NCBI GenBank assembly: GCA_001632435.1
Contig: KV424127.1
Location: 1 to 41,694 of the forward strand
Direction: 5' to 3'
Length of the DNA stretch: 41,694 nt
Origin: Calocera cornea HHB12733
Lineage: Eukaryota; Basidiomycota; Dacrymycetes; Dacrymycetales; Dacrymycetaceae
The notes beneath the pieces are model-generated. The model saw only the letters and a program-made list of their open reading frames with translations, searched no databases and was not told the DNA's origin. Positions 20,570-31,327 of this stretch are shown one piece after another; the stretch's first letter is position 1, and every line of letters starts with the position of its first letter. The translations under genes and the position numbers were made by a program.

Positions 20570-22412
20570 ATGACGAGCGCAGAGACTGAGTTGCCGCCTG
20601 CAACGAACGGCACGGCCAACGGCACCAACGGCGTGAACGGCACGGATGGCTCGCACCCCGAGTATGCCAAAGCGGACGACGGTGCGAGTGCTCTGCGCGT
20701 CGGCCAGGTACGTCCCTCCTCCACCTCCCCTCCCCTTTCCTTCCACAGCGCACCGCTAACCTTCGGCAGACCGTCACGTTGTACGGCGGCCGCACGGCCC
20801 CCTGCAAGCTCCGCATCATCATTGTCGGCTGTGGCCTAGGCGGGCTTGCCGCAGCGTTCGCCCTCCAAAAGGCGGGGCACGAGTGCGTGATCCTCGAGCA
20901 GGCGCCGGCGATCGGCGAGGTGGGGGCGGGGATCCAGGTCACGCCGAACGTTTCGCGGGTGCTGTTGAGCTGGGGGTTGGGGCCGCAGTTGGAGAGGACG
21001 GCGGTCATCCCGCAGGCTATCGTGTTCAGGAGATGTGAGTCGGGTTGTCGTTCCGCGTGTACTTAGTGCTGACGAGGGCCGCGTCCAGGGGAAACGGGCG
21101 AGAGGGTGTGTCTGCTCCATATCTGCCAACGGCCACCATGCTGATATCTTGTTGAGGTCGGCTACACAAAATGGGGCGACCTCATGCTGCGGGACCACGG
21201 CGCACCATACTGTCACATCCACGTGCGCGCCTCTCTCCCCGTTCCTCCCCAGCCGTACTCACCCCTCTCTCCAGCGCGCCGACTTCCACCGCATGCTATA
21301 TGACCTCGCCGTCGGCGCAGGCGTGCAGATCCGGCTCGGCTGCGCCGTAACCGCCATCGACGCGGACAAGCCGAGCGTGACGCTCCGCTCGGGCGAGTCC
21401 CTCTCGGGTGACCTGCTCATCGGCGCGGACGGCGTGAAGAGCATGATCCGGCAAGTGATCGTCGGTGGGCCCGACGCGCCCGTGGCCACCGGCGACGCCG
21501 CGTACCGAGCGACGATCCCGACCTCGCTCATGCTGCGGGAGGACGACCTGCGCGGGTTCGTCGAGAACCCGGAGATGACGGCGTGGATGGGCCCCGGGCG
21601 GCATATAATGGGGTACTGTATCCGGGGCGGGAAGGAGTACAATGTCGTGCTACTGCATCCGGATGACGGGAGTGTGGAGAGCTGGACGGCGGAGGGGAGC
21701 GCGGATAAGATGCGTGCGGACTTCGAGGGATGGGAGCCGAGGTGCGTGCTTGTTGCCTGCTGCCACGGGCAGGCCGGGAGGTATGATGCTGATGGAGCGG
21801 GTAGGATCCAGAAGATGCTAGGGCTAGTGCCCAGCACGCTCAAGTGGAAACTTATGGACCGCGGGCCGCTCGAGACGTGGATCCATAAGAGCGGAAAGGT
21901 GGTGCTCCTGGGCGACTCGTGTCATCCTATGCTGGTGCGCACATCCTGTGGGCTGCTCGTACCGCACAGGCACTAACGCACGCGTTTAGCCCTACCGCGC
22001 TCAAGGCGCCGCCATGGCTGTGGAGGACGCGGCAGTGCTCGGCAGCCTCCTGTCGCACATCTCCTCCCCCGCGCAGATCCCCTTCTTCCTCCGCGCCTAC
22101 CAAGACCTGCGCCACGCCCGGTGCACGGACACGCAAGCGCAAGCACGGCTGAACCAGCTCATCTTCCACCTTCCCGACGGGCCCGAGCAGCAGGCGCGGG
22201 ACGAGGACATGCGGCGGGCGATGGAGGCTGAGCTGGGCGGGCAGGCGCTCGAGGCGGAGGGAAACCAGAATCAGTGGGCGGACAAGAAGAAGAGCAAGAA
22301 GCAGTTTGGGTATGATGCGGAGGCGGAGGCGGAGAGCTGGTGGAGGGAAGTTGGGGAGAAGGAGCTTCGGGAGCGGGAGGCTACGCCGGCAGAGGAAGCG
22401 ACGAAGGTGTGA
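20570..22412 (+). CDS. FAD-dependent monooxygenase, salicylate hydroxylase-like
   Basis: Model: exons 20570-20707, 20770-21034, 21089-21105, 21157-21222, 21275-21741, 21805-21934 and 21990-22412, encoding 501 aa. It has the three group A flavoprotein motifs: the FAD dinucleotide fold I-I-I-V-G-C-G-L-G-G-L-A (GxGxxG at 66-71), the DG motif G-A-D-G-V-K-S (168-169) and the GD motif L-L-G-D-S-C-H-P-M-L (308-309) followed by P-Y-R-A-Q-G-A-A-M-A-V-E-D-A. Such enzymes hydroxylate aromatic rings with NAD(P)H and O2; closest in feel are fungal salicylate hydroxylases, but the substrate is not readable from sequence. The 17-nt exon 3 is needed to keep the W-E-T-G-E-R motif in frame. There is an unusual Asn/Gly/Thr-rich N-tail and a charged C-tail of about 80 residues. 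Confidence 0.9.
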
Positions 22413-23051
22413 GGATTTACTGAGGCAAAGAACATAATGTACACTAGCTCTATGAGGCAATGTGCAGTATCCCGACAACGGAAAGGAATGAGACAGCTGA
22501 GGTACGAGTACATCAGAGCGGATCTGGGTGACGAGACGAATTCGTCGGTGTGGGGTTGTGCGCTTAGACCAGGGCGGGAAGTTAGCGCCGCCTGCGGACA
22601 TCTCTGACCTGAGTGTGTAGGTCATGAACTGGAGATCAAAACAGGATCGGTATTGTACGCAGCAGATTGAGGAGCAAATGCGACGGTTTGGCTTGTCTTC
22701 AATGCGGGAGCGCGGACCTTGAGCTGGCACTCCTCTACGGCGTCCATAGCCTTGCTTTGGAACAGGTGCCCGAGGCAGAATACCGCTATGCCGAGGCCAT
22801 TCCCCCTCTAAAGCAGGCAGAGAAGATGTTCAAAGCTCAGTCGAAACCAAACGATGTTTTGTATGGTCGTGATGCGCTGGAAAGGATCAGATATATTGAG
22901 AAACGAGGTACGAAGCTGCGGTCACATTTCACAGTGCGCGAAATTAATCTGTACGAAATACACCTGAGTCAACTGCGATCCTCCTTAGCATCGGACATTG
23001 TGCTATCTTCATCTTCCTATTCTTGTGTCGGTAGTACTGCGTCAATGATAT
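22413..23051. other. Convergent intergenic region with a possible TPR relic
   Basis: This lies between the 3' ends of the monooxygenase and the DUF1479 gene. Nothing is supported except the short TPR-like stretch listed separately. Confidence 0.5.
22727..22920 (+). pseudogene. Possible fragment of a TPR repeat
   Basis: In one plus frame the translation reads R-Y-A-E-A-I-P-P-L-K-Q-A-E-K-M-F, followed by about ten residues and G-R-D-A-L-E-R-I. This has the spacing of the second helix of a 40-residue TPR and the first helix of the next, as in the NLRs of this window. No P-loop or further repeats are present. It may be the last trace of another NLR, or chance resemblance. Confidence 0.35.
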
Positions 23052-24675
23052 TCAAACTGCGATCAAACGATTAGCAGCCTTGATCGCATCTCTCTCGCCT
23101 TGACTCATCCCCTCTCTTTCCACGAACGGCTCCAATCCCAGCGCCTGCCGTCCTTCAGCGCTCAGCAGCGTCGCGGGCCCACCACGACCCTTGAAGTCCG
23201 CCTCCCCATTCCCAGGCGCGCTCTCGAAGTCAGGCGGCTTCGTGCCTTTCGCGAAGCACTCGCGCTGCTTGACGAGGTAGGCGGCGTTGGAAACTGTGAG
23301 TGGGAGAGCGCCGATGTAGATGACTGAGGAGTCGTTAGCGCCGACATGATCCTCTTCCACAGCGTGTGGGACATCTGCACGCGTGTATCAGCCGGAGGCT
23401 CAGAGAACGTAGGGCGAGCAGACGCACCATTATGCCAGAAGACCATATCACCCGGCTCCACCTTCGGCACACACGTCATCAGCTCGCCCGGCCGCAGATT
23501 CGGATGCGCGTCCTCCTCGACCCTGATGCTCAGCCCGGGGTACAAGCCAGGGAAGTGCGCCGAGTTGGGGACGAACTCCCAGCTCTTGGCGTCGAAGGGA
23601 TCGAGCTCTGGTGACCGCAGGCGGAAGAAGGGGCGGAGCAAGATGTATGCGTTCGACAGCTGCACGCGGGGGTAGACCTTGAGCGTGCCTTCGCCTGGAC
23701 CGGTGGAGGACAGCGACAGCCAGCCCTGCCAGGCGGCGAAGCAGCTTCCCTGAAGGGGCACGTCAGTAGGTGGACGAACCGCCAGCAGGCATGGCTGCAT
23801 GCGCACCACTGTCTGCGGGGCGATGTCCCAATCTCCTTCCGCGCTCTTCGCCCTGACCCGGCGCTCGGTATCGAACGCGTCGTTCTCCCTCCACCGGCCC
23901 TTGAAGATCATCTCGTAACACGCTCTCATGCGTGCATCGCTCCATCTACCGATGCTTGGTCCGTCAATGTGAGGCGGATGACGCGTCCACTTCCCGCGCT
24001 GTGGGAGGCGGATGCGGAATCGGTCGGCCCAGGTGATGGGTGTGCTGTTGCTGACGAGCCAAGGAGAACCGGGAGGCGGCGGCGTCCAGAGGGTGTTCAC
24101 GAGGGAAATGGCGCGCAAGACCGACGGGTGGGAACGCGCTTCCACCTGCGGAGGTGACCAGCTACCATCAGAGATAAGCATCCATGGCATACACGTGCAA
24201 TAGCTGGACGCACTAGATCTGGAAGAACTGTTTGTCCTCGTCCGGATGCCCAACGCACTGGGGGTTCTTGTCGACGTAATCCTTCAACCCTTGCTTCCAC
24301 GCCAATGCTTGTTCGTCGGGAACGATGTTGCGCACGACGACGCTGCCGACCTTGCGAATCTCGGCTTTCTGCGCATCGGTGAGGTTGGGCAGGTCGAAGA
24401 ACTCGACTTGTGGGATGATCTGTGCCATCATCAGCGATCGATCGCGGTTGTCAGGTTGGTCGAGAGCGCACCTCAGACCCCTTTTCCTTCACCTCCTCAT
24501 ACAACCCCTTAAGCTCCTCGATGATTTCGGCCCAACTGGCGATAACCGCCGGCTCGTCCCCCGGCGCGACAATGCCGCGCTTCATAGTCGCGTAGGACTC
24601 GTCGAAGTTGGGTGCATCGGCCTGTGCGAGACGCTCGGCGCGCGTGGTAGGCTGAGGAGGCGGTGGTCCGTTCAT
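23052..24675 (-). CDS. DUF1479 family protein (YbiU-like, putative Fe/2OG-type dioxygenase fold)
   Basis: Model (minus): exons 24675-24472, 24419-24214, 24161-23428 and 23374-23052, encoding 488 aa. Features typical of the family: an N-terminal region with F-D-E-S-Y-A-T-M-K-R-G, then G-S-V-V-V-R-N-I-V, then Q-I-Y-W-S-P-P-Q-V-E-A-R-S-H-P created across a splice junction. These are followed by W-Q-G-W-L-S-L-S-S-T-G-P-G-E-G-T-L-K-V-Y-P, A-Y-I-L-L-R-P-F-F, and F-W-H-N-D-V-P-H-A-V-E across the last splice. Members are widespread in fungi and bacteria (E. coli YbiU); a double-stranded beta-helix fold with metal-binding His/Asp is assumed. No confirmed reaction is known to me. Four exons join without frame conflict, so the gene looks intact. 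Confidence 0.88.
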
Positions 24676-25546
24676 CTTCGCTCGAGTTGCGGTAGAGATG
24701 TTCGATAATCGGGCCTGTGCGACATGACCGCGCGAGACGATGTTATATGCATGCACCCGTCGTATCGTGCCTCCACTCGGCGTGTCTACCGAGAAGCTCA
24801 AGGGAACGACGGCGAGATCGTCCTTGAACGGGGCCGATTGAACGATGCATTTATGCGAAGCATCCCCGCAGGTCACGTCCGTGCTTCATATTGGGAAGGG
24901 CTGCATCGAGGTCTGTGGAGTCGGAGGGGGTGTGCGGAACCAGGATCGGGCATTCGGACCGACGAGGCCCGCGCTGGATGCGCCGTGCGCGCAACTCCCA
25001 GCATCCGCGGGCTTCGCCAGATCACGCGGGAGCGTATGGGCCTAGTACCAGTCATATCAGTTGTGGTGAACATAGAACCCGGCGACCACGGTCTGAACGA
25101 TCTTTTGGGCGGCATTTTCCATTCCCGCCGCTTTCATCTGTTTCCGACCAATCATATGCTTCCGGGAGTAAGTACTAGATCAAGTTAGCACACAGAGCGG
25201 TGTACCGTAGTCTGAGCTAGACAAACTCGCGGTCATCTTTGCCCATCTTTGGATAAGCGACAGCGTTCACGACCGCGGGGCGACAGCGAGTTGTTGACCA
25301 ATCCGGAAGGATGCGAAGTCTGCTGCGCTATATTCAGGCCCGCTAATCCCGGCGCGCTTGCGGTGTTCGAGGTCTCGCATGGCTTCGACGCTCCTTTGGA
25401 ACTTCTGCACACCTCGCGCCTAATCTTGGTCGAGTATAAGATAACGCTGCGCGTCTTTTTCTCTGATGTCGCGACTTTCGTCTTGTCAAGGACCCGGTTG
25501 AGCCTTCCCGCTCGTCTTCACCTTGATCTTCCCCTACTCGCCATTT
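24676..25546. other. Divergent promoter region between DUF1479 gene and NLR I
   Basis: About 870 bp with no supported gene. Several short open frames lack any signature. It must contain two divergent promoters; a TTATAT-like string at about 24743 could serve the minus-strand gene. Confidence 0.5.
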
Positions 25547-28500
25547 ATGAATCCTCCAACCTCTACGTCCTCGAGCGCGGAGCCGAGCGCGTCAAGGGCT
25601 AGCCTCGGCTTGATGCTTGAGAAAGTCAAGAAGGCAGCAACGTCCAAAATGACTCTCGCGCTAGAAACTGCACTAGAGCTTGGCATGAAGGCAACTAGAA
25701 TCTACGATGTACGCTGTTGACCATTCTTCGCCCTTTCAAGGGAGCTTACCTGTTCTTTTAGACGGTCCAGGAGAAGCGGGAAGATCACCAGAAACTCCTC
25801 GACAATCTGATGTTCGTGACGAGCCGCGTCCTGGGCAATGTTCTTCCAGTCAGTGATCATCTGAGTGAAGAAATGAGCAAGGTCATGACGGAGCTGAAGA
25901 TGTATGACGCTTGTCACTGCTCATCCGTCGAAGACATCGCTAAACTCAAGCACAGCGTCGTGAAGGACGCGGAAGCTGCAGTGAAACGCAATGGCTCCTA
26001 CGGGGCTGCAAGCCTGGCCACAACGGCTTCCCAGTCGATTGAGCGTTTGAACAAGATGCTGGAACATGGCACCCTTCAACTTACGGTGAGAAGCGACTTC
26101 AAATAACACTGTTTTACAGCTCTGAGCCAGCACCTTAGGCAATTCGGACAATGGCTCTCAGCGAAGAACTGGCGGATATGAAGCTCAAGGTACGGTCTTC
26201 CCTGTGTTACAGAACCCGTGCGTTGCTCATCTGTACTGCACCTTCTTTAGGTCGCCGGTAGCGACAGTGTGCTAGTGTACGCCTATCGATCCTCACCGAG
26301 TGCGCGCTTTCATTTAAACTTGGCGTAGCCCAGCAGACCTTCCTCTGGTTGAGAAACCACCACACCCCCCCATTTTCTTCGGAAGAGACGAGCTCATAAG
26401 GACCATCGTCTCAGCCCTTCTCACGCACGAGTCTTGTCATATTCCTCTTCTCGGCACAGGAGGAATCGGCAAGACCACCATTGCCGCGGCCGTCATCAAC
26501 ACCGTTGCTGTCCACCAGAAATATGGAGAAAACATCTATTATGTGCGCTGCGAATGCCTTCTCTCTCAAGAGGGCATTCAGCTTGCATTGGCCGCGGCGT
26601 TGGGCGTAAACCGTGAGCACGGTACTCGAGCTAAGTTGATGGCGGCCTTAGCATCTCGCTCTTTTGTTCTGTTGATCTTGGATGGTATCGAAGCAGCTTG
26701 GCTTTCCGAGGACCGTACAGGAGTCGAGCAGTTTCTATCCGCCTTGGCAGGAGTACGAGGCTTGTCACTTATCATCACCATGCGCGGAGCGCTTCGGCCC
26801 GATGGCGTGGACTGGATACCAGGATTCGAGCCTGTGCCGCCATTGTCCCTTGATGCTTCTCGCGCTATTTGGATGCAGATCTCCGGGCATACGGATGAAA
26901 GGCTAGCTGACTTGCTCCGTGGCTTGGATGGGCTGCCCTTGGCCATCAACCTCATGGCCCATCGTGGGCAGAACATGAGCCCAACCCTTCTGGTCGACAC
27001 ATACACACGCATCAAAACCTCGCTGCTTACACGAGGACAGCCAACTCGTTTAACTAGCCTACAGTTCTCCATAGAGCTGTCCCTCAATTCACCCAGCATG
27101 AAGTCCGCGCCGAATGCACTGAGGCTTCTGTCCTTGATGTGCCTGCTCCCGGACGGCATAGCGATGGCCAAGTTAGACCACATGTTGCCTTCGATGCAGT
27201 GTGCGACGGAAGCGGCGCTGGTGTTGATCGAGGCCGCATTGGTGCTATCGGAAGCTGAACATCTTAGGGTGCTGTCTCCCATTCGTGACTTCGTTTTAGA
27301 GAAATATCCGCCCGGGGAGCCCGAGCTCACGGACTTACGGAATGCCATAATGGAGATTACATGGAACTCAGATCGGATTGGAACAAGCAGATCCAAGGAA
27401 GCGATAGCTTTGCTGTCGGCGCAATTCGGAAACATCCACACTGTCATACTCCACTTTTGGAAGACGATTCCAGACACCAGTCAAATCAATGTTCTCCATC
27501 GAGCAACCGATCGACTTGTTTGGTTCTCTCACGCGGCGAGCTACGGTGACTGCGTCGAGCTTCTGGAAGCCGCCGCGGTGGCTTTCGAGAATCACGACAT
27601 GCCACTTGGTGCGGCACAATGCATTCAGAGCTTGGGAAACGCACTACTATCTATGGATCGTTGCAGCGAAGCGGCCGGCCATCTCGAAAATGCTGAAAGG
27701 GCATTCAAAGCACAAGGAAACATCCGTCTGGGGGCCCGTTGTACGTACAGTCTAGCCTTGCTGCTGCGGAAAGAAGCCCGCTACAAGAACTCCCTGGAAA
27801 AGTTACAATATGCCCGAACGAAGTTCGAGTTGGTCCACGATCGAGCGGGCCAGGCACAGTGTATTCAGACAGCTGGAGAAGTACTCCAGTGTCTACATCA
27901 ACATGCGGCGGCCATCGAAAAACTCGACGAGGCAAAAGCGTGCTTCGAAATTCTTGGCGACATGCTCAGTGTAGCGCAATGCGCACAAAGCATCGGCAAC
28001 TCACTGAGGCTTCTAAGTGAGCCGGAGAAGGCCACAGCTAAGTTTGGCCAGGCCCGGGATGCTTTAGAAGCAGCCGAGGAGCGAATTGGAAATCCTCAAT
28101 ACAGCAAGACAAAGGGCAATGTGCTAGCTTCATTAAGACAGTACACGAAAGCCCTGACAAAGCTGGACGAAGCCAAAGGCGTGTTTGAATCTATTGGAGA
28201 TATACTGGGCTCAGCACAGTGCTCTCAGAGCATCAGTCTTATACATGCCACACAATTCCATTTTAGCGAAGCAAGGGAGCAGATGAGGATTGCTGGGGCA
28301 TTGTATAAGGATATCGGCAATCGGGCTGGTGAGGCAGAGTGCATGCAGAGCTACAGTGAGCAACTTCTCATGACTCGCAATTATACCGAGGCCCTCGACA
28401 CATGCCAATCGGCGGCTCAGTATTTTACAGCCCTAGGAGAACGGAACCGAAGCGCTCAATGCAGATGGATGGCCGGAGATATTTTGTGCCGGCTGCACCA

Positions 28501-29374
28501 CTTTGAGCCCGCTCTCAATAACTTTAAAGCTGCCCAAGAGATGTTCCAAGAGCTGGACAACACGAAGGACCTTGCACGCTGTATACACAGCACGGCGAAT
28601 GTGATGTGGTGTCTGTCGCGTCCTCGGGAAGCTGTGGAACGATTGGGCATGGCAAAGGCGATGTTTGAAAGCTTGCAAGATCCTTTCGGGGTGGCACTGT
28701 GTCACCAAAGCGAGTTTGCACATTTGCTGCGCGAGAACGACTTCAAGTCCGCTTCCCGTGCTTTCGAGATGCTGAAGAAAAACTTCAAGGCAGTTGGCAA
28801 GGACCATGAACTGGCAAAATGCTGGCAGCTAATGGGCGAAGCACTCCTTCGAAATCAGCTTTTCGGTCGTGCTCTTGGACAACTCGAGGAAGCCCGCAAA
28901 GCATTTGAAGTTGAAGAACACGCGCCAGGGATTGCTCAATGTATGCACAGCATTGGAATGGCGGCCATCCCACAGAGGCGTCTGGAGTGCGCGGCGAGTA
29001 ACTTCGTGTACGCCGGCAGCGTCTTCCGACAAATCGGAGATAAAAGCGGAGAGGAGTCGTGTGCAATGTTCTGCGAAGTTCTCGACCTCATCAAGGCTGC
29101 ACCGAGGAGGTTGGAATGTGAGGCAGAACAAAAAATAAGGGGCTACATCCTTTGGCACACGGAGAGACACCTTTACGCTGAAGCCGATGCATGCCGTGCG
29201 GTAGCGGCGGCCCTCGAGAAACTGAAGCTGGAGGCGACACCAAGTGGTTCGAGGACGGTTGCGCAGTTGGATGAGCTACAAGCTCGCCCAATCAGGGCGA
29301 AGACAGGATGGAGATGGAAAATTGGGAGCCTGCGAAAGAAGCAGGGTGATGCTGGCGGCCGCGGATCCAGGTGA
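25547..29374 (+). CDS. NLR I: N-terminal helical domain, NB-ARC-like NTPase, about twelve TPRs
   Basis: Model: exons 25547-25708, 25762-26085, 26139-26189, 26251-26276 and 26329-29374, encoding 1202 aa. The N-terminal helical region follows a Ser/Thr-rich leader and ends with the same L-Q-L-T splice boundary as in A and B. Exons 2 and 3 of A and B are fused here, with about ten extra residues at the join. NTPase motifs: F-F-G-R-D, P-loop GTGGIGKT (230-237), L-L-I-L-D Walker B, T-M-R-G and D-G-L-P-L-A. About twelve TPRs of roughly 40 aa (Q-C-x-Q-S pattern) run from about 27600 to 29060; they are strongly diverged and show no recent unit duplication. The tail is basic (W-R-W-K-I-G-S-L-R-K-K-Q). 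It is a full-length but distant paralogue. Confidence 0.88.
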
Positions 29375-29772
29375 TCAGCTGAAGCGCATTGGGGACCGCA
29401 GGGAGTGGCCGTGGGACACGAGTCCGTGATGGGTGTACGTGAAATGCGCCCCCATGCACCCGTCAAAGGCCCAATTCATGGGACGACAGATCTGGAAGTA
29501 GCTTGAAACAAGCAGTTTCTGCGTAAATAGATGTCTCAAGTTCACGTAGCAAGAAAGGGCCGAGCATCGTCCTTCGCGCATGCTGCTGCGGCATTTGAAT
29601 AGGGGCAGTGCTGTAGAGATGACTAAGCCTGCTCCCGATGCGAGACGCGGTGGTGATCCGCACCTGCCCGGAGACTACCAGCATCGTGAGTGGGCACATC
29701 GGCGACGTGCATACATCTCATTCGGCGCGCCCTCCTCTGCTCCTTGTACAAGTCTGGATAGAAGATAACAGG
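29375..29772. other. Intergenic between NLR I and UBA3
   Basis: About 400 bp. The frame of UBA3 stays open upstream to about 29638, but the residues there do not resemble the family. No other element is seen. Confidence 0.5.
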
Positions 29773-31227
29773 ATGGGTGACATCTCGCTGCCCACTCCCA
29801 TCCCGGCGCCTGCATGGCCAAACCGCTTCCAGCACGTCGACACTCTGCTGGACGCTCCCGGACCGTCGACCGACCCCGAGTTTGTGGGCGGCGATGCGGT
29901 CAAGGACTTCCTGCGTAATCACTGCAAAATTCTCGTCATCGGTGCAGGCGGGCTGGGATGCGAGATCCTCGCGAACCTGGCGCTGATGGGGTTTGCGGAC
30001 ATACACGTCATCGACATGGATACCATCGATATCAGCAATCTCAACCGACAGTTCCTCTTCCGGTACGCTAGGTCTTTCTCATTTCTGAGATATCGATGCT
30101 TATGTCGTGTATGTAGACCGAAGGACGTCGGCAAGCCGAAAGCCATCGTCGCCGCCGAGTTCGTCATGTCACGCGTCCCCGGCACCAAGGTCACCCCATA
30201 CTTCGGCAAGATCCAGGACAAGGACGAGTCATACTACATGCAGTTCAACCTCGTCATTTGCGGACTGGACAGCGTCGAGGCGAGGCGCTGGATGAACGCG
30301 ACGCTGGTGGGGATGGTAGACGAAGACAACCCGGAGAGCATCAAGCCGATGATCGATGGCGGGACGGAGGGCTTCAAGGGCCAGGCGAGGGTCATCATCC
30401 CGACCATGTCGAGCTGCTACGAGTGCTCCCTGGACATGCTCAACAAGCAGACTGTCTTCCCCATCTGTACCATTGCGAACACGCCGAGGTTGCCGGAGCA
30501 TTGTATTGAGTGGGCGAGTGTGCTGGAGTGGCCGCGTGTCTTCCCTGGTGTGTATCGCTGATCTCTATGCCTCAAGTATTATGACTGATAAGCATGACAG
30601 ACAAGAAGATGGACACAGACGACCCGGATCACATCCAGTGGCTCTACGAGCGCGCGTCTGCCCGCGCACAAGAGTTCAAGATCGAAGGCGTGACGTGGTC
30701 GCTCACGCAAGGCGTCGTCAAGAATATCATCCCTGCGATCGCGAGTACGAACGCTATCATCGCCGCGAGCTGCTGCACTGAGGCGTTCAAGATCGCAACA
30801 TCGTGTGCACCGTCGCTGAACAACTACTTCATGTTGATCGGCACGGATGGCATCTACTCATACACGTTCCAGCATGAGCAGAGGAAGGAGTGCCCCGTGT
30901 GCGGAGGAGCGACGATCGACATTCCGGTCAAGAAGGACTGGACGCTGGAGCGGTTCATCGAGGCCCTGGCGGAGAGGCAGGATATGTGCGCCTCACTATC
31001 TTCTTCACTGGTATATCTGCTGAGTATGCAACAGCCAAGCTAAGAAGCCGAGTATCTCCGTTGGGACGCGGCAGCTGTACATGCAGGCACCCAAGCAGCT
31101 CGAGGCGAAGACGCGCCCGAACCTCGAGAAGAAGCTGAGCGAGCTCGTGGAGGACAAGGACGAGCTGATCGTCACTGCCAGCTCGCTCCCGTTCAACCTC
31201 ACGCTGAAGGTGCAGTTCAAGGGCTAG
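29773..31227 (+). CDS. UBA3: NEDD8-activating enzyme E1 catalytic subunit
   Basis: Model: exons 29773-30062, 30117-30547, 30601-30985 and 31035-31227, encoding 432 aa, a normal length for Uba3. The adenylation fold shows I-G-A-G-G-L-G-C-E (57-62 core) and D-M-D-T-I-D-I-S-N-L-N-R-Q-F (81-94). The catalytic cysteine is C214 in P-I-C-T-I-A-N-T-P-R. Zinc ligands are C197/C200 and C338/C341 (C-P-V-C). The C-terminal ubiquitin-like fold ends L-T-L-K-V-Q-F-K-G. With Ula1/APPBP1 it activates the ubiquitin-like NEDD8 for cullin neddylation. The last acceptor was placed at 31034 because only that one keeps the K-K-P-S-I-S-V segment in frame. Its 3' end faces VPS33, 100 bp away. Confidence 0.95.
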
Positions 31228-31327
31228 CTGCGACGAGCGCGGAAGGTAGATATAGAAGGGTTGGCCGGCATATGTATGGATAGAGCAATAATACCACATG
31301 TACTCTCACTCGACTCAGGGTATGGTG

